Both the position numbers and the translations under genes were made by a program. Below are positions 16,724 to 27,286 of a stretch of DNA of 64,000 nt, piece after piece; the stretch's first letter is position 1, and the number at the start of each line of letters is the position of its first letter. This DNA comes from Actinomycetota bacterium. Its GTDB lineage: Bacteria; Actinomycetota; Actinomycetes; Mycobacteriales; Mycobacteriaceae. The stretch spans positions 1 to 64,000 of the forward strand of contig JAFDWN010000012.1 in NCBI GenBank assembly GCA_018268465.1, in the 5' to 3' direction. Under the pieces are notes generated by a model. The model had not been told where the DNA came from, searched no databases, and was given only the letters and a program-made list of their open reading frames with translations.

Positions 16724-18655
16724 ATGCTTGAACAGATCCGCGGTCCCGCTGATCTGCAGCACCTGTCTCAGTCCCAGCTAACTGATCTGGCCGCTGAGAT
16801 CCGTCAGTTCCTGATCCACAAGGTCGCTGCAACCGGTGGGCATCTCGGCCCCAATCTGGGTGTCGTCGAGCTCACGCTCGCGTTGCACCGGGTGTTCGAC
16901 TCCCCGCACGATCCGATCGTCTTCGACACCGGTCACCAGGCGTACGTGCACAAGATGGTGACGGGGCGTTGCCACGACTTCGACACGTTGCGGATGAAGG
17001 ACGGGCTGTCGGGGTATCCGTCCCGCGCCGAGAGCGAACACGACTGGGTGGAATCCAGCCACGCCAGCTCCGCGCTGTCCTATGCGGACGGGCTGGCGAA
17101 GGCCTTCGAACTCACCGGACACCGCAACAGGCATGTGGTCGCGGTGGTCGGTGACGGGGCCCTGACGGGCGGTATGTGCTGGGAGGCGCTGAACAACATC
17201 GCGGCCGCCAGTCGGCCCGTGGTGATCGTCGTCAACGACAACGGCCGCAGCTACGCGCCGACCATCGGCGGCTTCGCCGACCACCTTGCGACCCTGCGGC
17301 TGCAACCCGGCTACGAGAAACTGCTGGAAGAGGGCCGCAAAGCGGTTCGCGGGCTGCCCGTCATCGGCGAGTTCTGCTACCAGTGCATGCACAGCATCAA
17401 GGCCGGCATCAAGGATGCGCTGGCCCCCCAGGTGATGTTCACCGACCTCGGCCTGAAGTACGTCGGTCCCATCGACGGCCACGACGAGCACGCGGTCGAG
17501 GTGGCGCTGCGCAACGCCCGCGGCTTCAACGCGCCGGTGATCGTGCACGTCGTCACCCGTAAGGGCATGGGCTACTCGCACGCCGAGAACGACGAAGCCG
17601 AGCAGATGCACTCCACCGGGGTGATCGACCCGCAGACCGGGCAGGCCACCACGGTGCCCGCACCCGGTTGGACCGCGGAGTTCTCCAAGGCACTCATCCG
17701 GCACGCCGCCAAACGGCGCGACGTGGTGGCCATCACCGCGGCGATGCCGGGCCCGACCGGCCTGAGCGCGTTCCGTGACCGCTTTCCCGACCGCTTCTTC
17801 GACGTCGGCATCGCCGAACAGCACGCGATGACGTCGGCGGCCGGCCTGGCGATGGGTGGCCTGCACCCCGTGGTGGCCATCTATTCGACGTTCCTCAACC
17901 GGGCGTTCGACCAGATCATGATGGACGTCGCGCTGCACAAGCTGCCGGTGACCATCGTCCTGGATCGGTCCGGGGTCACCGGCTCGGACGGCGCGAGCCA
18001 CAACGGGATGTGGGATCTGTCGATGCTGGGGATCGTGCCGGGTATGCGGGTCGCCGCGCCCCGCGACGGCGCCCGGCTGCGGGAGGAACTCGGCGAGGCG
18101 CTCGACGTCGCCGACGGCCCGACGGCCATCCGGTTCCCCAAGGGCGACGTCGGGGCCGATATTCCGGCCGTCGAACGCCGTGACGGAGTCGACATCCTCG
18201 CCGTCCCGGATACCGGACTCGGCGACGACGTGCTGCTGGTGGCGGTCGGCCCGTTCGCGTCCATGGCGCTGACGGCGGCGGGTCGGCTCCGTAACCAGGG
18301 CATCGGTGTGACGGTCGTCGACCCGCGCTGGGTGATCCCCGTTCCCGAGGCGATCGTCGGGCTGGCCCGGCGGCACAAACTGGTGGTGACCGTCGAGGAC
18401 AACGGGGTGCACGGCGGGATCGGCTCATCGGTGTCGGCGGCGCTGCGCCACGCCGAGATCGATGTGCCCTGTCGCGACGTCGGGTTGCCCCAGGAGTTCC
18501 GGTCGCACGCGTCGCGCGGGGAGATTCTGGCCGCCGTCGGGTTGACCGACCGCAACATCGCCCGCCAGATCACCGGCTGGGTGGCCGCACTGGGACCCGA
18601 TACGTCGGCGATCGGTCAGCGGGGTGAGGAAGCCACCGAGATCGGCCTGGACTGA
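16724..18655 (+). CDS. dxs: 1-deoxy-D-xylulose-5-phosphate synthase (Dxs)
   Basis: It condenses pyruvate and glyceraldehyde-3-phosphate with thiamine diphosphate, the first step of the MEP isoprenoid pathway. The 643-aa protein has the family features in order: [19 protein letters not shown], the ThDP motif [18 protein letters not shown], the second-domain [17 protein letters not shown] with its catalytic Glu, [19 protein letters not shown], and a C-terminal transketolase domain with PLP-like DPRWV. Length and sequence match Rv2682c. ATG 16724 fits the leaderless promoter exactly. A long hairpin follows the stop. Confidence 0.96.
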   Translation: MLEQIRGPADLQHLSQSQLTDLAAEIRQFLIHKVAATGGHLGPNLGVVELTLALHRVFDSPHDPIVFDTGHQAYVHKMVTGRCHDFDTLRMKDGLSGYPSRAESEHDWVESSHASSALSYADGLAKAFELTGHRNRHVVAVVGDGALTGGMCWEALNNIAAASRPVVIVVNDNGRSYAPTIGGFADHLATLRLQPGYEKLLEEGRKAVRGLPVIGEFCYQCMHSIKAGIKDALAPQVMFTDLGLKYVGPIDGHDEHAVEVALRNARGFNAPVIVHVVTRKGMGYSHAENDEAEQMHSTGVIDPQTGQATTVPAPGWTAEFSKALIRHAAKRRDVVAITAAMPGPTGLSAFRDRFPDRFFDVGIAEQHAMTSAAGLAMGGLHPVVAIYSTFLNRAFDQIMMDVALHKLPVTIVLDRSGVTGSDGASHNGMWDLSMLGIVPGMRVAAPRDGARLREELGEALDVADGPTAIRFPKGDVGADIPAVERRDGVDILAVPDTGLGDDVLLVAVGPFASMALTAAGRLRNQGIGVTVVDPRWVIPVPEAIVGLARRHKLVVTVEDNGVHGGIGSSVSAALRHAEIDVPCRDVGLPQEFRSHASRGEILAAVGLTDRNIARQITGWVAALGPDTSAIGQRGEEATEIGLD

Positions 18656-18669
18656 CCGCCGAACCAGCC

Positions 18670-18724
18670 GAACCAGAAGCCTGGGTCGCTAAGCGCGCGG
18701 CTTAGCGACCCAGACTTCTGGTTC
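18670..18724. terminator. Long bidirectional hairpin between dxs and rnd
   Basis: A 55-bp inverted repeat has a left arm GAACCAGAAG-C-CTGGGTCGCTAAGC and a right arm GCTTAGCGACCCAG-A-CTTCTGGTTC around GCGCG. This gives 24 paired bases with one C/A mismatch. There is no T-tract. It starts 15 bp after the dxs stop, and its right half encodes the last residues of rnd. Terminator function for both convergent genes is inferred. Confidence 0.7.
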
Positions 18725-19987
18725 GCCGCTGGTGAGCGCCTTCGCCAGTACCGGCACGTCCAGTTCGCGCTGCCAGCCCCGGGCGCCGGCCTGCGTCAGG
18801 AAATCGTCGATCGCCGCGGCGGTGTCGCCGGCCGGCTGCCAATCCCAGCAGAGCCGCCGAAGCGTATCCGGGCTCAGCAGATTCTCGGCGGGCACCGTCA
18901 CCCGCTGCGACAGTTCACCCATCGCCGCCCGCGCGGCCTCCAACCGGACCGCCGCCTCGGGTTTGCGCCGCGCCCACCGCGCCGCCGGTGGCGGACCGTT
19001 GGACGGTTCCTGCGACGTCGGGGGATTGGCGTCGCGGCGGGCGCGTTCCAGCGCGTCCAGCCAGACCTGGGCGCTGCGGCGCTGCCGGGACCCGCCGAAC
19101 ACCGGCAGTGCGGTGAGCTTCTCGATCGTGTCCGGGTCGGCGGTGGCGGCACTGATGATCGCAGCATCGGGCAGGATCCGCCCCGGCGCGATGTCGCGAC
19201 GCCGGGCGATGGCGTCGCGCGCCGTCCACAATTCGCGGACGGCGGCCAGCGCGCGGGCGTTCCGGACCTTGTGGATACCCGAGGTCCTGCGCCAGCGGTC
19301 CCGCCGGGTCGGCGGCGCGGTGTAGGTGCGCAGATACTCGAATTCCTCGGCCGCCCAATCGGATTTGCCCTGGGTATTGAGCTCCGCGGCGATCGCCGCG
19401 CGCAGCTCCAGCAGCACCTCGACGTCCAGTGCGGCGTAATTGAGCCATTCGGGCGGCAGCGGCCGCCGCGACCAGTCCGCGGCGCCGTGACCCTTCATCA
19501 GCTGGAGGTCGAGAAGTTTCTGCACCATCGCCGCCAGATTGACCCGCTCGAAACCCGCGAGACGGCCCGCCAATTCGGTGTCGTAGAGCCGCGGCGGCGT
19601 CATGCCGATTTCGGCCAGGCACGGCAGATCCTGGTCGGCCGCGTGCAGAACCCACTCGTCGGTGGACAGCACCCGCGCCACGGGGGCCAGGGCAGCCACC
19701 GGATCCTCGCCGTGGCTGACGGGGTCGATCAGCACCGTTCCCGCGCCGGCGCGGCGCACCTGGATCAGGTAGGCCCGGCTGGAGTAACGGAATCCCGACG
19801 CGCGTTCCGCATCGACCGCGAAGGCGCCGGTGCCAGTTGCGAGAAGTGCTGCCGCGCCGGCGATTTCGCTGGGCGTCACCGATAGGGCGGGCACCCCGTC
19901 CACGGGTGCGAGCAGTGGTGTGGCGGTCGGCTCCGCGTCCTGTTCGTCGTGGGCCGGTGGCGCCCCGGGTGTCGGTTCCTCGGTCAT
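18689..19987 (-). CDS. rnd: Ribonuclease D (DEDDy 3'-5' exonuclease with HRDC domains)
   Basis: This 432-aa protein (Rv2681 homologue) trims the 3' ends of tRNA and other stable RNAs. The exonuclease motifs are visible: FAVDAERASG (Exo I, Asp and Glu), VLHAADQDLPCL (Exo II Asp) and LNYAALDVEVLLEL (Exo III, Tyr and Asp). About residues 215-300 form an HRDC domain (VRELWTARDAIARRRDIAPGRI), with a second, weaker one at the C-terminus. The last twelve codons lie inside the long hairpin shared with dxs. The DUF3000 gene starts upstream on the same strand and ends 1 bp before this start. Confidence 0.9.
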   Translation of the reverse strand: MTEEPTPGAPPAHDEQDAEPTATPLLAPVDGVPALSVTPSEIAGAAALLATGTGAFAVDAERASGFRYSSRAYLIQVRRAGAGTVLIDPVSHGEDPVAALAPVARVLSTDEWVLHAADQDLPCLAEIGMTPPRLYDTELAGRLAGFERVNLAAMVQKLLDLQLMKGHGAADWSRRPLPPEWLNYAALDVEVLLELRAAIAAELNTQGKSDWAAEEFEYLRTYTAPPTRRDRWRRTSGIHKVRNARALAAVRELWTARDAIARRRDIAPGRILPDAAIISAATADPDTIEKLTALPVFGGSRQRRSAQVWLDALERARRDANPPTSQEPSNGPPPAARWARRKPEAAVRLEAARAAMGELSQRVTVPAENLLSPDTLRRLCWDWQPAGDTAAAIDDFLTQAGARGWQRELDVPVLAKALTSGEPEVWVAKPRA

Positions 19988-19988
19988 C

Positions 19989-20570
19989 TCAGGCGCGGGT
20001 ACGGGAGCTCAGATCGGTGACCCCCGCCGGCGGAAGACCGGCTGCGTGCTCGAGCACCTCACAGAATGCCTCCACGTGCGGACCCAGCTCGAGTGTCGTC
20101 GCGGTCCACGACGCGCGCAGCTCCAGTTGATGGGCGCGGGGCGGTCCGGATATGTCGCCGTAGCGCACCGAGGTGGTGGCGGTTACGGTGCCGCCCAGCG
20201 CCGTGACGTGTTCGGAACGGGTGTCCAGAGCGTCGACCAGCCAGCTCCACGCCACCTCGGGCAGCAGTGGGTCGACGGCCTCGCTGGAGTCCAGGTCGGC
20301 CTGGATATAGGCGACCAGGCGCATCGTGCCGTCCCAGGCTTCCGCACCTTCGGGGTCGTGCAGCAGGATGAGTCTGCCGAACGCGTCCCCGTCGGACCGC
20401 TCGGGTACGACGGCGGTCTCGGGATGCCGGACCTCCGCACCGAGCGCGTAGCTGTACGGCGCCAGCCGCTGCGGTGGGCGGATCGGCCCTAGCTCGATCT
20501 CCGGCCGCACGGTGGTGGCGTTCATCGCCGCCACCGCCGCCTGAAATTGAGCCGGTTCGGCGGATGTCAC
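19989..20570 (-). CDS. DUF3000 family protein
   Basis: This is a 193-aa actinobacterial protein of unknown function (Rv2680 homologue). Family segments include RPPQRLAPYSYALGAEV, GRLILLHDPEGAEAWDGTMRLVAYIQADL and the C-terminal ELRASWT. I start at GTG 20570 (VTSAEPAQFQ), since the longer frame reaching 21128 is antisense to hemE and unlike the family. It is the first gene of a two-gene unit with rnd (1-bp gap), which hints at a role in RNA metabolism, but this is only neighbourhood evidence. Confidence 0.85.
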   Translation of the reverse strand: MTSAEPAQFQAAVAAMNATTVRPEIELGPIRPPQRLAPYSYALGAEVRHPETAVVPERSDGDAFGRLILLHDPEGAEAWDGTMRLVAYIQADLDSSEAVDPLLPEVAWSWLVDALDTRSEHVTALGGTVTATTSVRYGDISGPPRAHQLELRASWTATTLELGPHVEAFCEVLEHAAGLPPAGVTDLSSRTRA

Positions 20571-20578
20571 ATCGTTTG

Positions 20579-20584
20579 ACGCTA
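20579..20584 (-). promoter_or_regulatory. Putative -10 element of the DUF3000-rnd unit (TAGCGT)
   Basis: On the minus strand TAGCGT ends 8 nt before GTG 20570, the near-leaderless spacing also seen at dut. The 198-bp gap up to hemE holds nothing else that I can support. Confidence 0.35.
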
Positions 20585-20768
20585 GCTGATCTGCCCGAAC
20601 ATGTGTGCAGGCGCGCCGATCATGGCGGGAAAGGCCGGTGAACGGCCCGGGCGCGGTTCTCGTCATGCGCGACGGGCCGCGGGCGGCGTCCGGTGCACCC
20701 GGATACCCCGCGGGGTCACCCCAGTGCCCCGGCACCTCGCAGGGGCGCGCGTGGCAGCATAGGGACCG

Positions 20769-21830
20769 ATGAGTAACCGTCGTGAACTGCCCGAATCGCC
20801 GTACCTCGCCGCGGCGCGGGGCGCCAAACCCGGCCGGGTGCCGGTGTGGTTCATGCGCCAGGCCGGGCGGTCGTTGCCCGAGTACCGAGCGCTGCGCGCC
20901 CAGCACCGCATGCTGGAGGCCTGCTTCGATCCCGAACTGGTCTGCGAGATCACCCTGCAGCCCGTGCGCAGGCACGGTGTCGACGCGGCGATCCTGTTCT
21001 CCGACATCGTGGTGCCGCTGCGGGCCGCCGGGATCCAATTGGACATCGTCCCCGATGTCGGCCCCGTGATCGAACACCCGGTGCGCAGCGTCGACGACGC
21101 CAGGGCAATCAAAGCACTTGAACCGCAACAGGTTTCACCTATCACCGACGCGGTGGGCCTGCTGGTCTCGGCGCTGGGGGACGTTCCGCTGATCGGGTTC
21201 GCCGGGGCTCCGTTCACCCTGGCGTCCTATCTGGTCGAAGGCGGTCCGAGTCGCCACCACGAACGCACCAAGGCGATGATGCTGGGCGAACCCGACACCT
21301 GGCACGCGCTGATGAGCGCACTCACCGACATCACGATCGCCTTCCTGCAAACCCAGGTCGACGCCGGCGTCGACGCCATTCAGCTGTTCGACTCCTGGGC
21401 GGGAACGCTGTCGCTGGCCGATTACCGCAGCCATGTGCTGCCGCACAGCACCCGGGTGTTCGAGACGCTGGCCGCGGCCGGCATTCCGATGACGCATTTC
21501 GGTGTCGGGACCGCGGAGTTGCTCGGCGCGATGTCCGAGGCCGTCCCCGCCGGCGCCGCCGCGGTGGTCGGCGTGGACTGGCGGACGTCGCTGAGCGACG
21601 CGGCCGCGCGGATCCGGCCGGGCGTCGCCGTGCAGGGCAACCTGGATCCGGTGGTGCTGCTGGCGGGCTGGCCGGTGGCCGAGCGTGCCGCCCGGGCGGT
21701 CGTCGAGGACGGCAGACGCGCGGTCGACGCAGGCGCCGCCGGACACGTGTTCAATCTCGGCCACGGCGTGCTGCCCGCCACCGATCCGGGTGTGATCACC
21801 GACATCGTGGCGCTGGTGCATTCCCAGTGA
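20769..21830 (+). CDS. hemE: Uroporphyrinogen decarboxylase HemE
   Basis: It removes four carboxyl groups from uroporphyrinogen III to give coproporphyrinogen III. The 353-aa protein has the N-terminal signature [16 protein letters not shown] (with the conserved Arg and Gln), the second family signature [16 protein letters not shown], and the substrate-binding Asp in QLFDSWAG. Length is normal. Its stop overlaps the GTG of hemY by 4 bp, so the two enzymes of the coproporphyrin-dependent heme branch are coupled. Confidence 0.96.
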   Translation: MSNRRELPESPYLAAARGAKPGRVPVWFMRQAGRSLPEYRALRAQHRMLEACFDPELVCEITLQPVRRHGVDAAILFSDIVVPLRAAGIQLDIVPDVGPVIEHPVRSVDDARAIKALEPQQVSPITDAVGLLVSALGDVPLIGFAGAPFTLASYLVEGGPSRHHERTKAMMLGEPDTWHALMSALTDITIAFLQTQVDAGVDAIQLFDSWAGTLSLADYRSHVLPHSTRVFETLAAAGIPMTHFGVGTAELLGAMSEAVPAGAAAVVGVDWRTSLSDAAARIRPGVAVQGNLDPVVLLAGWPVAERAARAVVEDGRRAVDAGAAGHVFNLGHGVLPATDPGVITDIVALVHSQ

Positions 21831-23194
21831 GTCGGTCGTACTGCGTTGTCGGCGGCGGCATCTCAGGCCTCGTCACGGCGTACCGGCTGCGGGTGTCGGC
21901 GGGGCCCGACGCGTCGATCACCCTGTTCGACCCGGCCGACCGGCTCGGCGGGATTCTGCGTACCGAACGGGTGGGCGGCCAGCCGATGGACGTCGGCGCC
22001 GAGGCATTCGTCGCGCGCCGCCCCGAGGTGTCGGCGTTGCTCGCCGAACTCGGCCTGGCCGCCAAGCAGATCGGGACCACCGGCGCGCGCCCGCTGATCT
22101 ACAGCCGCCGCCGGCTGCACCAGCTGCCGCGCGACACCCTCAACGGCATTCCCTCGCAGGCGTCCGCGCTGGTGGGGCTGGTCGACGACGCCACCATCGC
22201 GTGGATGCTCGACGAGCGCACCCGGCCGTTTCGGTGGCAGCCCGGCTCGGATACGACGGTCGGGCAGCTGGTCGGCGAGCGCTTCGGCGATCAGGTCGTG
22301 GCCCGCTCGGTCGACCCGCTGCTGGCGGGGGTGTACGCCGGGTCGGCCGCCACCATCGGGCTGCGCTCGGCGGCGCCGACGCTGGCGGCGGTGCTCGACG
22401 GCGGCGCCAGAAATCTGACTGACGCGGTGCGCGAGGCGCTGGCGGCGTCGGGCCCGCCGCCGGCCGACGGATCGGTGTTCGGCGCGGTCGAGGGCGGTTA
22501 CACGGTGCTGCTCGACGAATTGCGCCGCCGCGCCGATGTCCGCTGGGCACAGGTGGCCGTCGAGCGGATCGACCGCGCGCCGCGCGGCTGGGAGGTCGTC
22601 GACGACGAGGGTATCCGGTGGCCGGCCGACGCGGTCGTGCTGGCGGTGCCCGCACCCCGGCTGCCTCGGCTCATCGAGCACCTCGCCCCGCGCACCGCCG
22701 CGGCGGCACGCCGCATCCCGGTCGCCTCGGCCGCCGTGGTGGCACTGGCGCTGCCCGGCGGCACGCCGCTGCCGTCGCAGTCCGGTGTGCTGGTCGCCGC
22801 CGGCGAACCGCTGCACGCCAAGGCGGTGACCCTGTCGTCGCGCAAATGGGGCCCGCGCGGCAACGTCGAACTGGTGCGGTTGTCCTTCGGGCGCTTCGGC
22901 GACGACCTGGCCCGCCGCGCCGGCGACGACGATCTGCTGTCCTGGGCGTCGCGCGACCTGGCCACGGTGTTCGGCATCGCGGTCGAACCGGTCGACTGCC
23001 ACGTCCAGCGCTGGATCGACGCCATGCCGCAGTACGGGCCGGGCCACGCGCAGCTGATCGCCGAACTTCGCGCCGGGCTGCCACCCACCCTGGCGGTGGC
23101 CGGCGGATACCTGGACGGCATCGGGGTGCCCGCCTGTGTCGCGTCGGCGACCCGCGCCGCCGCGGCGGTGTGCCTGGCGGGCGCCACGGGATAG
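21827..23194 (+). CDS. hemY: Coproporphyrinogen III / protoporphyrinogen oxidase HemY (CgoX type)
   Basis: This FAD-dependent oxidase, in Actinobacteria, makes coproporphyrin III from coproporphyrinogen III. The 455-aa protein begins with the dinucleotide fold [17 protein letters not shown] and the acidic strand-2 end [15 protein letters not shown]. The middle shows [24 protein letters not shown], typical of the family. The C-terminal FAD contact is in [27 protein letters not shown] 21827 overlaps the hemE stop. With chdC 78 bp downstream it completes the coproporphyrin route except for ferrochelatase, which is not in the window. Confidence 0.94.
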   Translation: MSRSYCVVGGGISGLVTAYRLRVSAGPDASITLFDPADRLGGILRTERVGGQPMDVGAEAFVARRPEVSALLAELGLAAKQIGTTGARPLIYSRRRLHQLPRDTLNGIPSQASALVGLVDDATIAWMLDERTRPFRWQPGSDTTVGQLVGERFGDQVVARSVDPLLAGVYAGSAATIGLRSAAPTLAAVLDGGARNLTDAVREALAASGPPPADGSVFGAVEGGYTVLLDELRRRADVRWAQVAVERIDRAPRGWEVVDDEGIRWPADAVVLAVPAPRLPRLIEHLAPRTAAAARRIPVASAAVVALALPGGTPLPSQSGVLVAAGEPLHAKAVTLSSRKWGPRGNVELVRLSFGRFGDDLARRAGDDDLLSWASRDLATVFGIAVEPVDCHVQRWIDAMPQYGPGHAQLIAELRAGLPPTLAVAGGYLDGIGVPACVASATRAAAAVCLAGATG

Positions 23195-23272
23195 ATCCGC
23201 CCGCCGCGGCGGGCAGATCGCGCCCCGGGAGGCGGGGAATCGGGCCGAGGGCGGCGTGGCACGATGGGTGCC

Positions 23273-23965
23273 ATGGCCAAGCTCGACTTCAACACGCTCA
23301 ATTCGATGACCCGGTACATGATGATCTCGGTGTTCGCCGTGCAGCCGGGTGAGTTGGATGAGGACCGCGGCGAGGTCGTCGACGCCACCGCCACATTCCT
23401 CAAGCAGGTCGAGGAGGGCGGGGTCACCGTCCGGGGCCTCTATGACGTCGCCGGCATGCGCGCCGACGCGGACTTCATGATCTGGACCCACGCCGAGCGG
23501 GTCGAGGACCTGCAGGCCGCGTACTCGGCGTTCCGGCGCACCCCGCTCGGCCAGGTCAGCGACCCGGTGTGGAGCGCGGTGGCGCTACACCGTCCCGCCG
23601 AGTTCAACAAGAGCCACATCCCGGCGTTCATCGCCGGTGAGGCACCCGGGGACTATGTGTGCGTCTACCCCTTCGTGCGGTCGCTGGAGTGGTATCTGCT
23701 GCCCGAGGACGAACGCCGCACGATGCTCGTCGAACACGGCATGGCGGGCCGTGACTATCCGGACGTCCGTGCCAATACCGTGCCCGCGTTCGCGCTGGGT
23801 GACTACGAGTGGATCCTGGCGTTCGAGGGCCCCGACCTGACCCGCATCGTGGAACTGATGTGGAAACTGCGCTACACCGAGGCGCGCCGGCACGCCCGTG
23901 AGGAGACGCCGTTCTTCACCGGGCCCCGGGTCGGGGTGGAGGACCTCGTCGCGAGGTTGCCCTGA
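23273..23965 (+). CDS. chdC: Coproheme decarboxylase ChdC (HemQ, chlorite-dismutase-like fold)
   Basis: It converts coproheme to heme b using hydrogen peroxide, the last step of the actinobacterial pathway. The 230-aa protein contains the family core [43 protein letters not shown], the segment VCVYPFVRS with the catalytic Tyr, and [18 protein letters not shown] with the heme-pocket residues. ATG 23273 (MAKLDFN) fits the homologue Rv2676c; an ATG three codons earlier is possible. It is the third gene after hemE and hemY and very likely shares their transcript. Confidence 0.93.
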   Translation: MAKLDFNTLNSMTRYMMISVFAVQPGELDEDRGEVVDATATFLKQVEEGGVTVRGLYDVAGMRADADFMIWTHAERVEDLQAAYSAFRRTPLGQVSDPVWSAVALHRPAEFNKSHIPAFIAGEAPGDYVCVYPFVRSLEWYLLPEDERRTMLVEHGMAGRDYPDVRANTVPAFALGDYEWILAFEGPDLTRIVELMWKLRYTEARRHAREETPFFTGPRVGVEDLVARLP

Positions 23966-24017
23966 GCCGCGGCCGGATGGGCCGCCGGCGCCGAGGCGGG
24001 CAACCCGGGGTGGCGAA

Positions 24018-25457
24018 TCAGCGGTCGCGCCCGAGGTGCACGAGCGCTGCGGCGGCGGCGTTGGCGCCGCACATGCCGTGCGCGCCGGGTCCCGGCGGTG
24101 TCGCCGCCGAGCAAATGTACATCCCGGGCACGCCAATGCTGTATGGCGACAGTGTGATTCGCGGCCCGAACACCAGCTGGCGGATATCCTTGGCGCCGGT
24201 CATTATGTCGCCGCCCACGAAGTTCGGATTGTAGGTCGCCAGCTGGGTGGCCGAGCGCACCGTGTGGCCGACGATCCGGTCCCGAAAGCCGGGCGCGAAC
24301 CGTTCGATCTGGGCGATGATCGCCGCCGTAGCGTCGCCGGTGTAGCCGTTGGGGACGTGCGCATAGCTCCACACCGGATGGACAGAGCCGGCCGATCGCT
24401 GCGGATCGGCCAGGTACTGCTGCCCGACGAGGACGAACGGGCGATCGGGCATGCGGCCGGCGTGGATCTGGCGCTCGGTGGCCGCCAGCTCCGCATACGT
24501 GCCCGCGAGGTGGACGGTGCCCGCCCGGTGAGCGTGCGGGTTCGTCCACGGCACCCCGCCTTCGACGGCGAAGTCGACCTTGAATGCGCCGGGTCCGCGC
24601 CGGAACCCGGTGAAGGCGCGGGCTATCCGGCCCGGCAGCCGGTCGCCGAGGATGCCAGCGACGGCGCCGGGCGCCAGATCGAACATGGTGATGTCCGACC
24701 GGGGCAACTGTGACATCGACTGCACCCGCACGCCCGTCTCGATCTTGCCGCCGAGGTCGATGAGCAGTGCGGCAAGCGCGTCGGCGATCGAGCGTGAGCC
24801 GCCCGCGGCCACCGCCCATCCGTGCCGGTGCCCTGCGGTGATGATGCCCAGGCCGATGGCGGCGGTCATCGGATAGTGCAACGGCCGGAACGCGTGCGCC
24901 GCGACGCCTCCGAAGAGCGCGCGCCCCGCCTCGGTGCGGAACAGCCTGGCAAACGCCGAGCCGGGGAGCGGCGCGGGCAGCCCGAACCTCGCCAGCGTCA
25001 GCGGGTGATGGGGCGGGCGCAGCATCGGCCGCATGATGTCCCGGGCCAGGGCTTCGTAGCGGGCGGAAGGTCCGCCGAACGCCGCCCGCCAGCGCGACCC
25101 GTCGCGGCCGAGTCCCGCGGCGGTGTCCGCCACGGACCGGTACAGGACTCCCGCGTGTCCGTCGTCGAGCGGGTGTACGCAGTCGATCTCGGGCCATCGC
25201 CACTGCAGGCCGTAGCGATCCAGCCCCATGCCGGCGAGGAAAGGCGAGCCGACGGCCATGGGGTGGATCGCCGAGCAGTGGTCGTGCAGCAGTCCGGGGA
25301 GGATCGCCTCGCTGCTGCGGGTGCCGCCGCCGATCTCATCGGCCGCCTCCAGCACCGTGACGTCGAGGCCGTTGGTGGCCAGGGTGACGGCGGCCGCCAG
25401 CCCGTTGGGTCCGCTGCCCACCACGACCGCAGTGTCGGTGCGGGTGCCGCGGTTCAT
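24018..25457 (-). CDS. Phytoene-desaturase-like FAD oxidoreductase
   Basis: This 479-aa protein of the NAD(P)/FAD amine-oxidase superfamily begins VVVGSGPNGLAAAVTLATNG with strand-2 Glu in VLEAADEIGGGTRS, the pattern of carotenoid-desaturase/isomerase-like enzymes. The C-terminal FAD motif is MYICSAATPPGPGAHGMCGANAA, with the PGPGxHGxxG form of this subfamily. The substrate is unknown. ATG 25457 overlaps the stop of the DUF3556 gene (ATGA), so it is the last gene of a three-gene operon that starts with an acyl-CoA-ligase-like enzyme. A role in modifying a lipid or polyisoprenoid is my inference. Confidence 0.83.
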   Translation of the reverse strand: MNRGTRTDTAVVVGSGPNGLAAAVTLATNGLDVTVLEAADEIGGGTRSSEAILPGLLHDHCSAIHPMAVGSPFLAGMGLDRYGLQWRWPEIDCVHPLDDGHAGVLYRSVADTAAGLGRDGSRWRAAFGGPSARYEALARDIMRPMLRPPHHPLTLARFGLPAPLPGSAFARLFRTEAGRALFGGVAAHAFRPLHYPMTAAIGLGIITAGHRHGWAVAAGGSRSIADALAALLIDLGGKIETGVRVQSMSQLPRSDITMFDLAPGAVAGILGDRLPGRIARAFTGFRRGPGAFKVDFAVEGGVPWTNPHAHRAGTVHLAGTYAELAATERQIHAGRMPDRPFVLVGQQYLADPQRSAGSVHPVWSYAHVPNGYTGDATAAIIAQIERFAPGFRDRIVGHTVRSATQLATYNPNFVGGDIMTGAKDIRQLVFGPRITLSPYSIGVPGMYICSAATPPGPGAHGMCGANAAAAALVHLGRDR

Positions 25458-27253
25458 GCCAGGGCTCCGCGGCCGCGTTCCTGCGAGTTGCGTGCTGGCC
25501 CCGCCAGCGACCAGCTGACCTGTGTGGGGATCGGGCCGTTGGGCAGCCACGGCTGCTCCTTGACGGCGTCGGCGACCTTCCAGCTGCCGCGTTCGATCAC
25601 CCCGAGCGCCGCGTCGATCAGCTGGTAACGCTGGATGCCGCTGCCGAACGCCTCCGATTCCACCCAGGCGACTACACATTCGCCCGGCTCGAAACGCGCC
25701 TCGGCCTGCACGGCGCGGATGAAGTTCGCGTCGTGGAGGTGGCCGTCGCCGAAATTGAATCCGATCAGCGAATTGCACAGCATCTCGCCCTCCCGCACCG
25801 TCCGGGTGTCCAGATCGGGCAGGTGCCTGAGCAACAGGGAGAACAGCCCGCGGCCCTGACTGTGCATGCTTCGCCATGCGATCGTCTTCTGCAGGGTGAT
25901 CTCCGCCCACTGTGGTTCGTAGCCGACCGCGACGAACTGGTCGACCTGGTTCGAGGCCGACCGGGTGACGTTGTCGAGCTTGGCCTCGGCGCCCGGCGTG
26001 AACGTCCACAGCGCGGACGCCCAGTTCCCCGCATACTGCCGCATCGCGGGCAGGAACGACACCTTGTCCGGCCGGACGTTACCCACAACGGGGTAGAAGA
26101 GCAGAGCGACCGCGATCGCCACCGTCAGCCACGGTGAGGACATGTCCGTGATCCCATAGCCCTGCCCGTTCGGGAAGCCGAGGAAGAGGAACACCGTCGT
26201 GTAGGCGAAGACGACGTTCCATTCCAGCGGTACGGCCAGCGGAAAGGTCGAAATGATGAAGAGGTGGAAGCACACCATCAGCAGGGCGGCGGCGAGCGTC
26301 AATCGGTTGTCGGTGGACAACAACAGGACCAGCGGCGCGACGATTTCCACGAAGGTGCCGTTGACGTGCGCCATCAGGTGGGCGGTGCGGGATGGGCGCA
26401 TGTCGTGCGGGAAGTCGCGGTAGTGCGCCCGCTTGAGCCACCTGAACGGCACCGCCGGACTGTTGCTCACCATCGGCGCAATGACGTTGGAGAAGTGTCT
26501 GCCGAACTTCGAGAAGCCGGCGCCGACCCACACGACGACGATGAGCATCTTGAGCGCGACGATCATGTCCGTGAACGGCAGCACCGTGAAGAAGATCAGT
26601 GCGGGCAGATACTGTTCGCCGCGAGCGGCCAGGAACAGGATCTTGTCCCGCAGGCCGGCCACGATCAACAGCGCGATCGGCGCCCCGATCAGCACCGGGT
26701 TCACCAGGCCGGAAGTGTTGTCCGGCATGGCCTTTGCCAGCGAAGCGCTGGGTGCGCCGGGTAGCGCCAGCGCGACCACCAGGCTGACCAGCAGCGCCAG
26801 GTACACCAGGACGTCGAACCAGGTGCGCCGGTCGCCTCCGGTCAGGGGCACCCAACGCCACGGTCGCAGCCGGATGGTCCCCGGTCGTATCCAGAACAGG
26901 ATGCCGCCGGTCATCGGTTTCACCTTGCCCGCCAGCGGACCCCAGGAACCGGCGACGCCGATCGCCTCCAGCAGCACGGTCCAGAGGATGATCTTCTGGT
27001 ACACGATCGGCTGGTTCCACCAGTCCTGCACGTGCCAGAAGGCGGGCAGGCCGGATGTCGCCGTGGCGACGGTGATCCCGCCGAGCGTGAAGAAGCCGAC
27101 CAGTTTGACGATGTAGACGACGTGCACCAGACGCGGCGAGCCGAAGCCGTTCTCGGCCCAATCGGCGCCGAGTATCCGGACCCGCTCCATGAGCGGCTTG
27201 CGCAGGAACGTGTCGGGGTCGACGCACGGCAGGTGCGGTGTGGTGAATCCCAT
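25454..27253 (-). CDS. DUF3556 multi-spanning membrane protein
   Basis: This is a 599-aa membrane protein of a family known mainly from mycobacteria and relatives; its function is unknown. After PHLPCVDPDTFLRKPLMER it has about ten hydrophobic helices to residue 400. A soluble C-terminal part follows (YEPQWAEITLQKTIAWRSMH, FNFGDGHLHDANFIRAVQAEARFEPGECVVAWVESE). The helix that carries HFSNVIAPMVSNSP resembles HTTM/vitamin-K-carboxylase-like membrane proteins, a weak resemblance only. It lies 33 bp after the ligase gene and is coupled to the FAD oxidoreductase by a 4-bp overlap. Confidence 0.85.
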   Translation of the reverse strand: MGFTTPHLPCVDPDTFLRKPLMERVRILGADWAENGFGSPRLVHVVYIVKLVGFFTLGGITVATATSGLPAFWHVQDWWNQPIVYQKIILWTVLLEAIGVAGSWGPLAGKVKPMTGGILFWIRPGTIRLRPWRWVPLTGGDRRTWFDVLVYLALLVSLVVALALPGAPSASLAKAMPDNTSGLVNPVLIGAPIALLIVAGLRDKILFLAARGEQYLPALIFFTVLPFTDMIVALKMLIVVVWVGAGFSKFGRHFSNVIAPMVSNSPAVPFRWLKRAHYRDFPHDMRPSRTAHLMAHVNGTFVEIVAPLVLLLSTDNRLTLAAALLMVCFHLFIISTFPLAVPLEWNVVFAYTTVFLFLGFPNGQGYGITDMSSPWLTVAIAVALLFYPVVGNVRPDKVSFLPAMRQYAGNWASALWTFTPGAEAKLDNVTRSASNQVDQFVAVGYEPQWAEITLQKTIAWRSMHSQGRGLFSLLLRHLPDLDTRTVREGEMLCNSLIGFNFGDGHLHDANFIRAVQAEARFEPGECVVAWVESEAFGSGIQRYQLIDAALGVIERGSWKVADAVKEQPWLPNGPIPTQVSWSLAGPARNSQERGRGALA

Positions 27254-27286
27254 CGAAGTATCTCCTGTGCGGTCGGTCGTGGCTGC

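Noticed and set aside
16778-18412. 544-codon frame opposite dxs
   Set aside because: Antisense shadow of dxs, which has all catalytic motifs.
21863-23491. 542-codon frame opposite hemY and the start of chdC
   Set aside because: Antisense to two well-supported genes; Arg/Gly/Asp-rich without structure.
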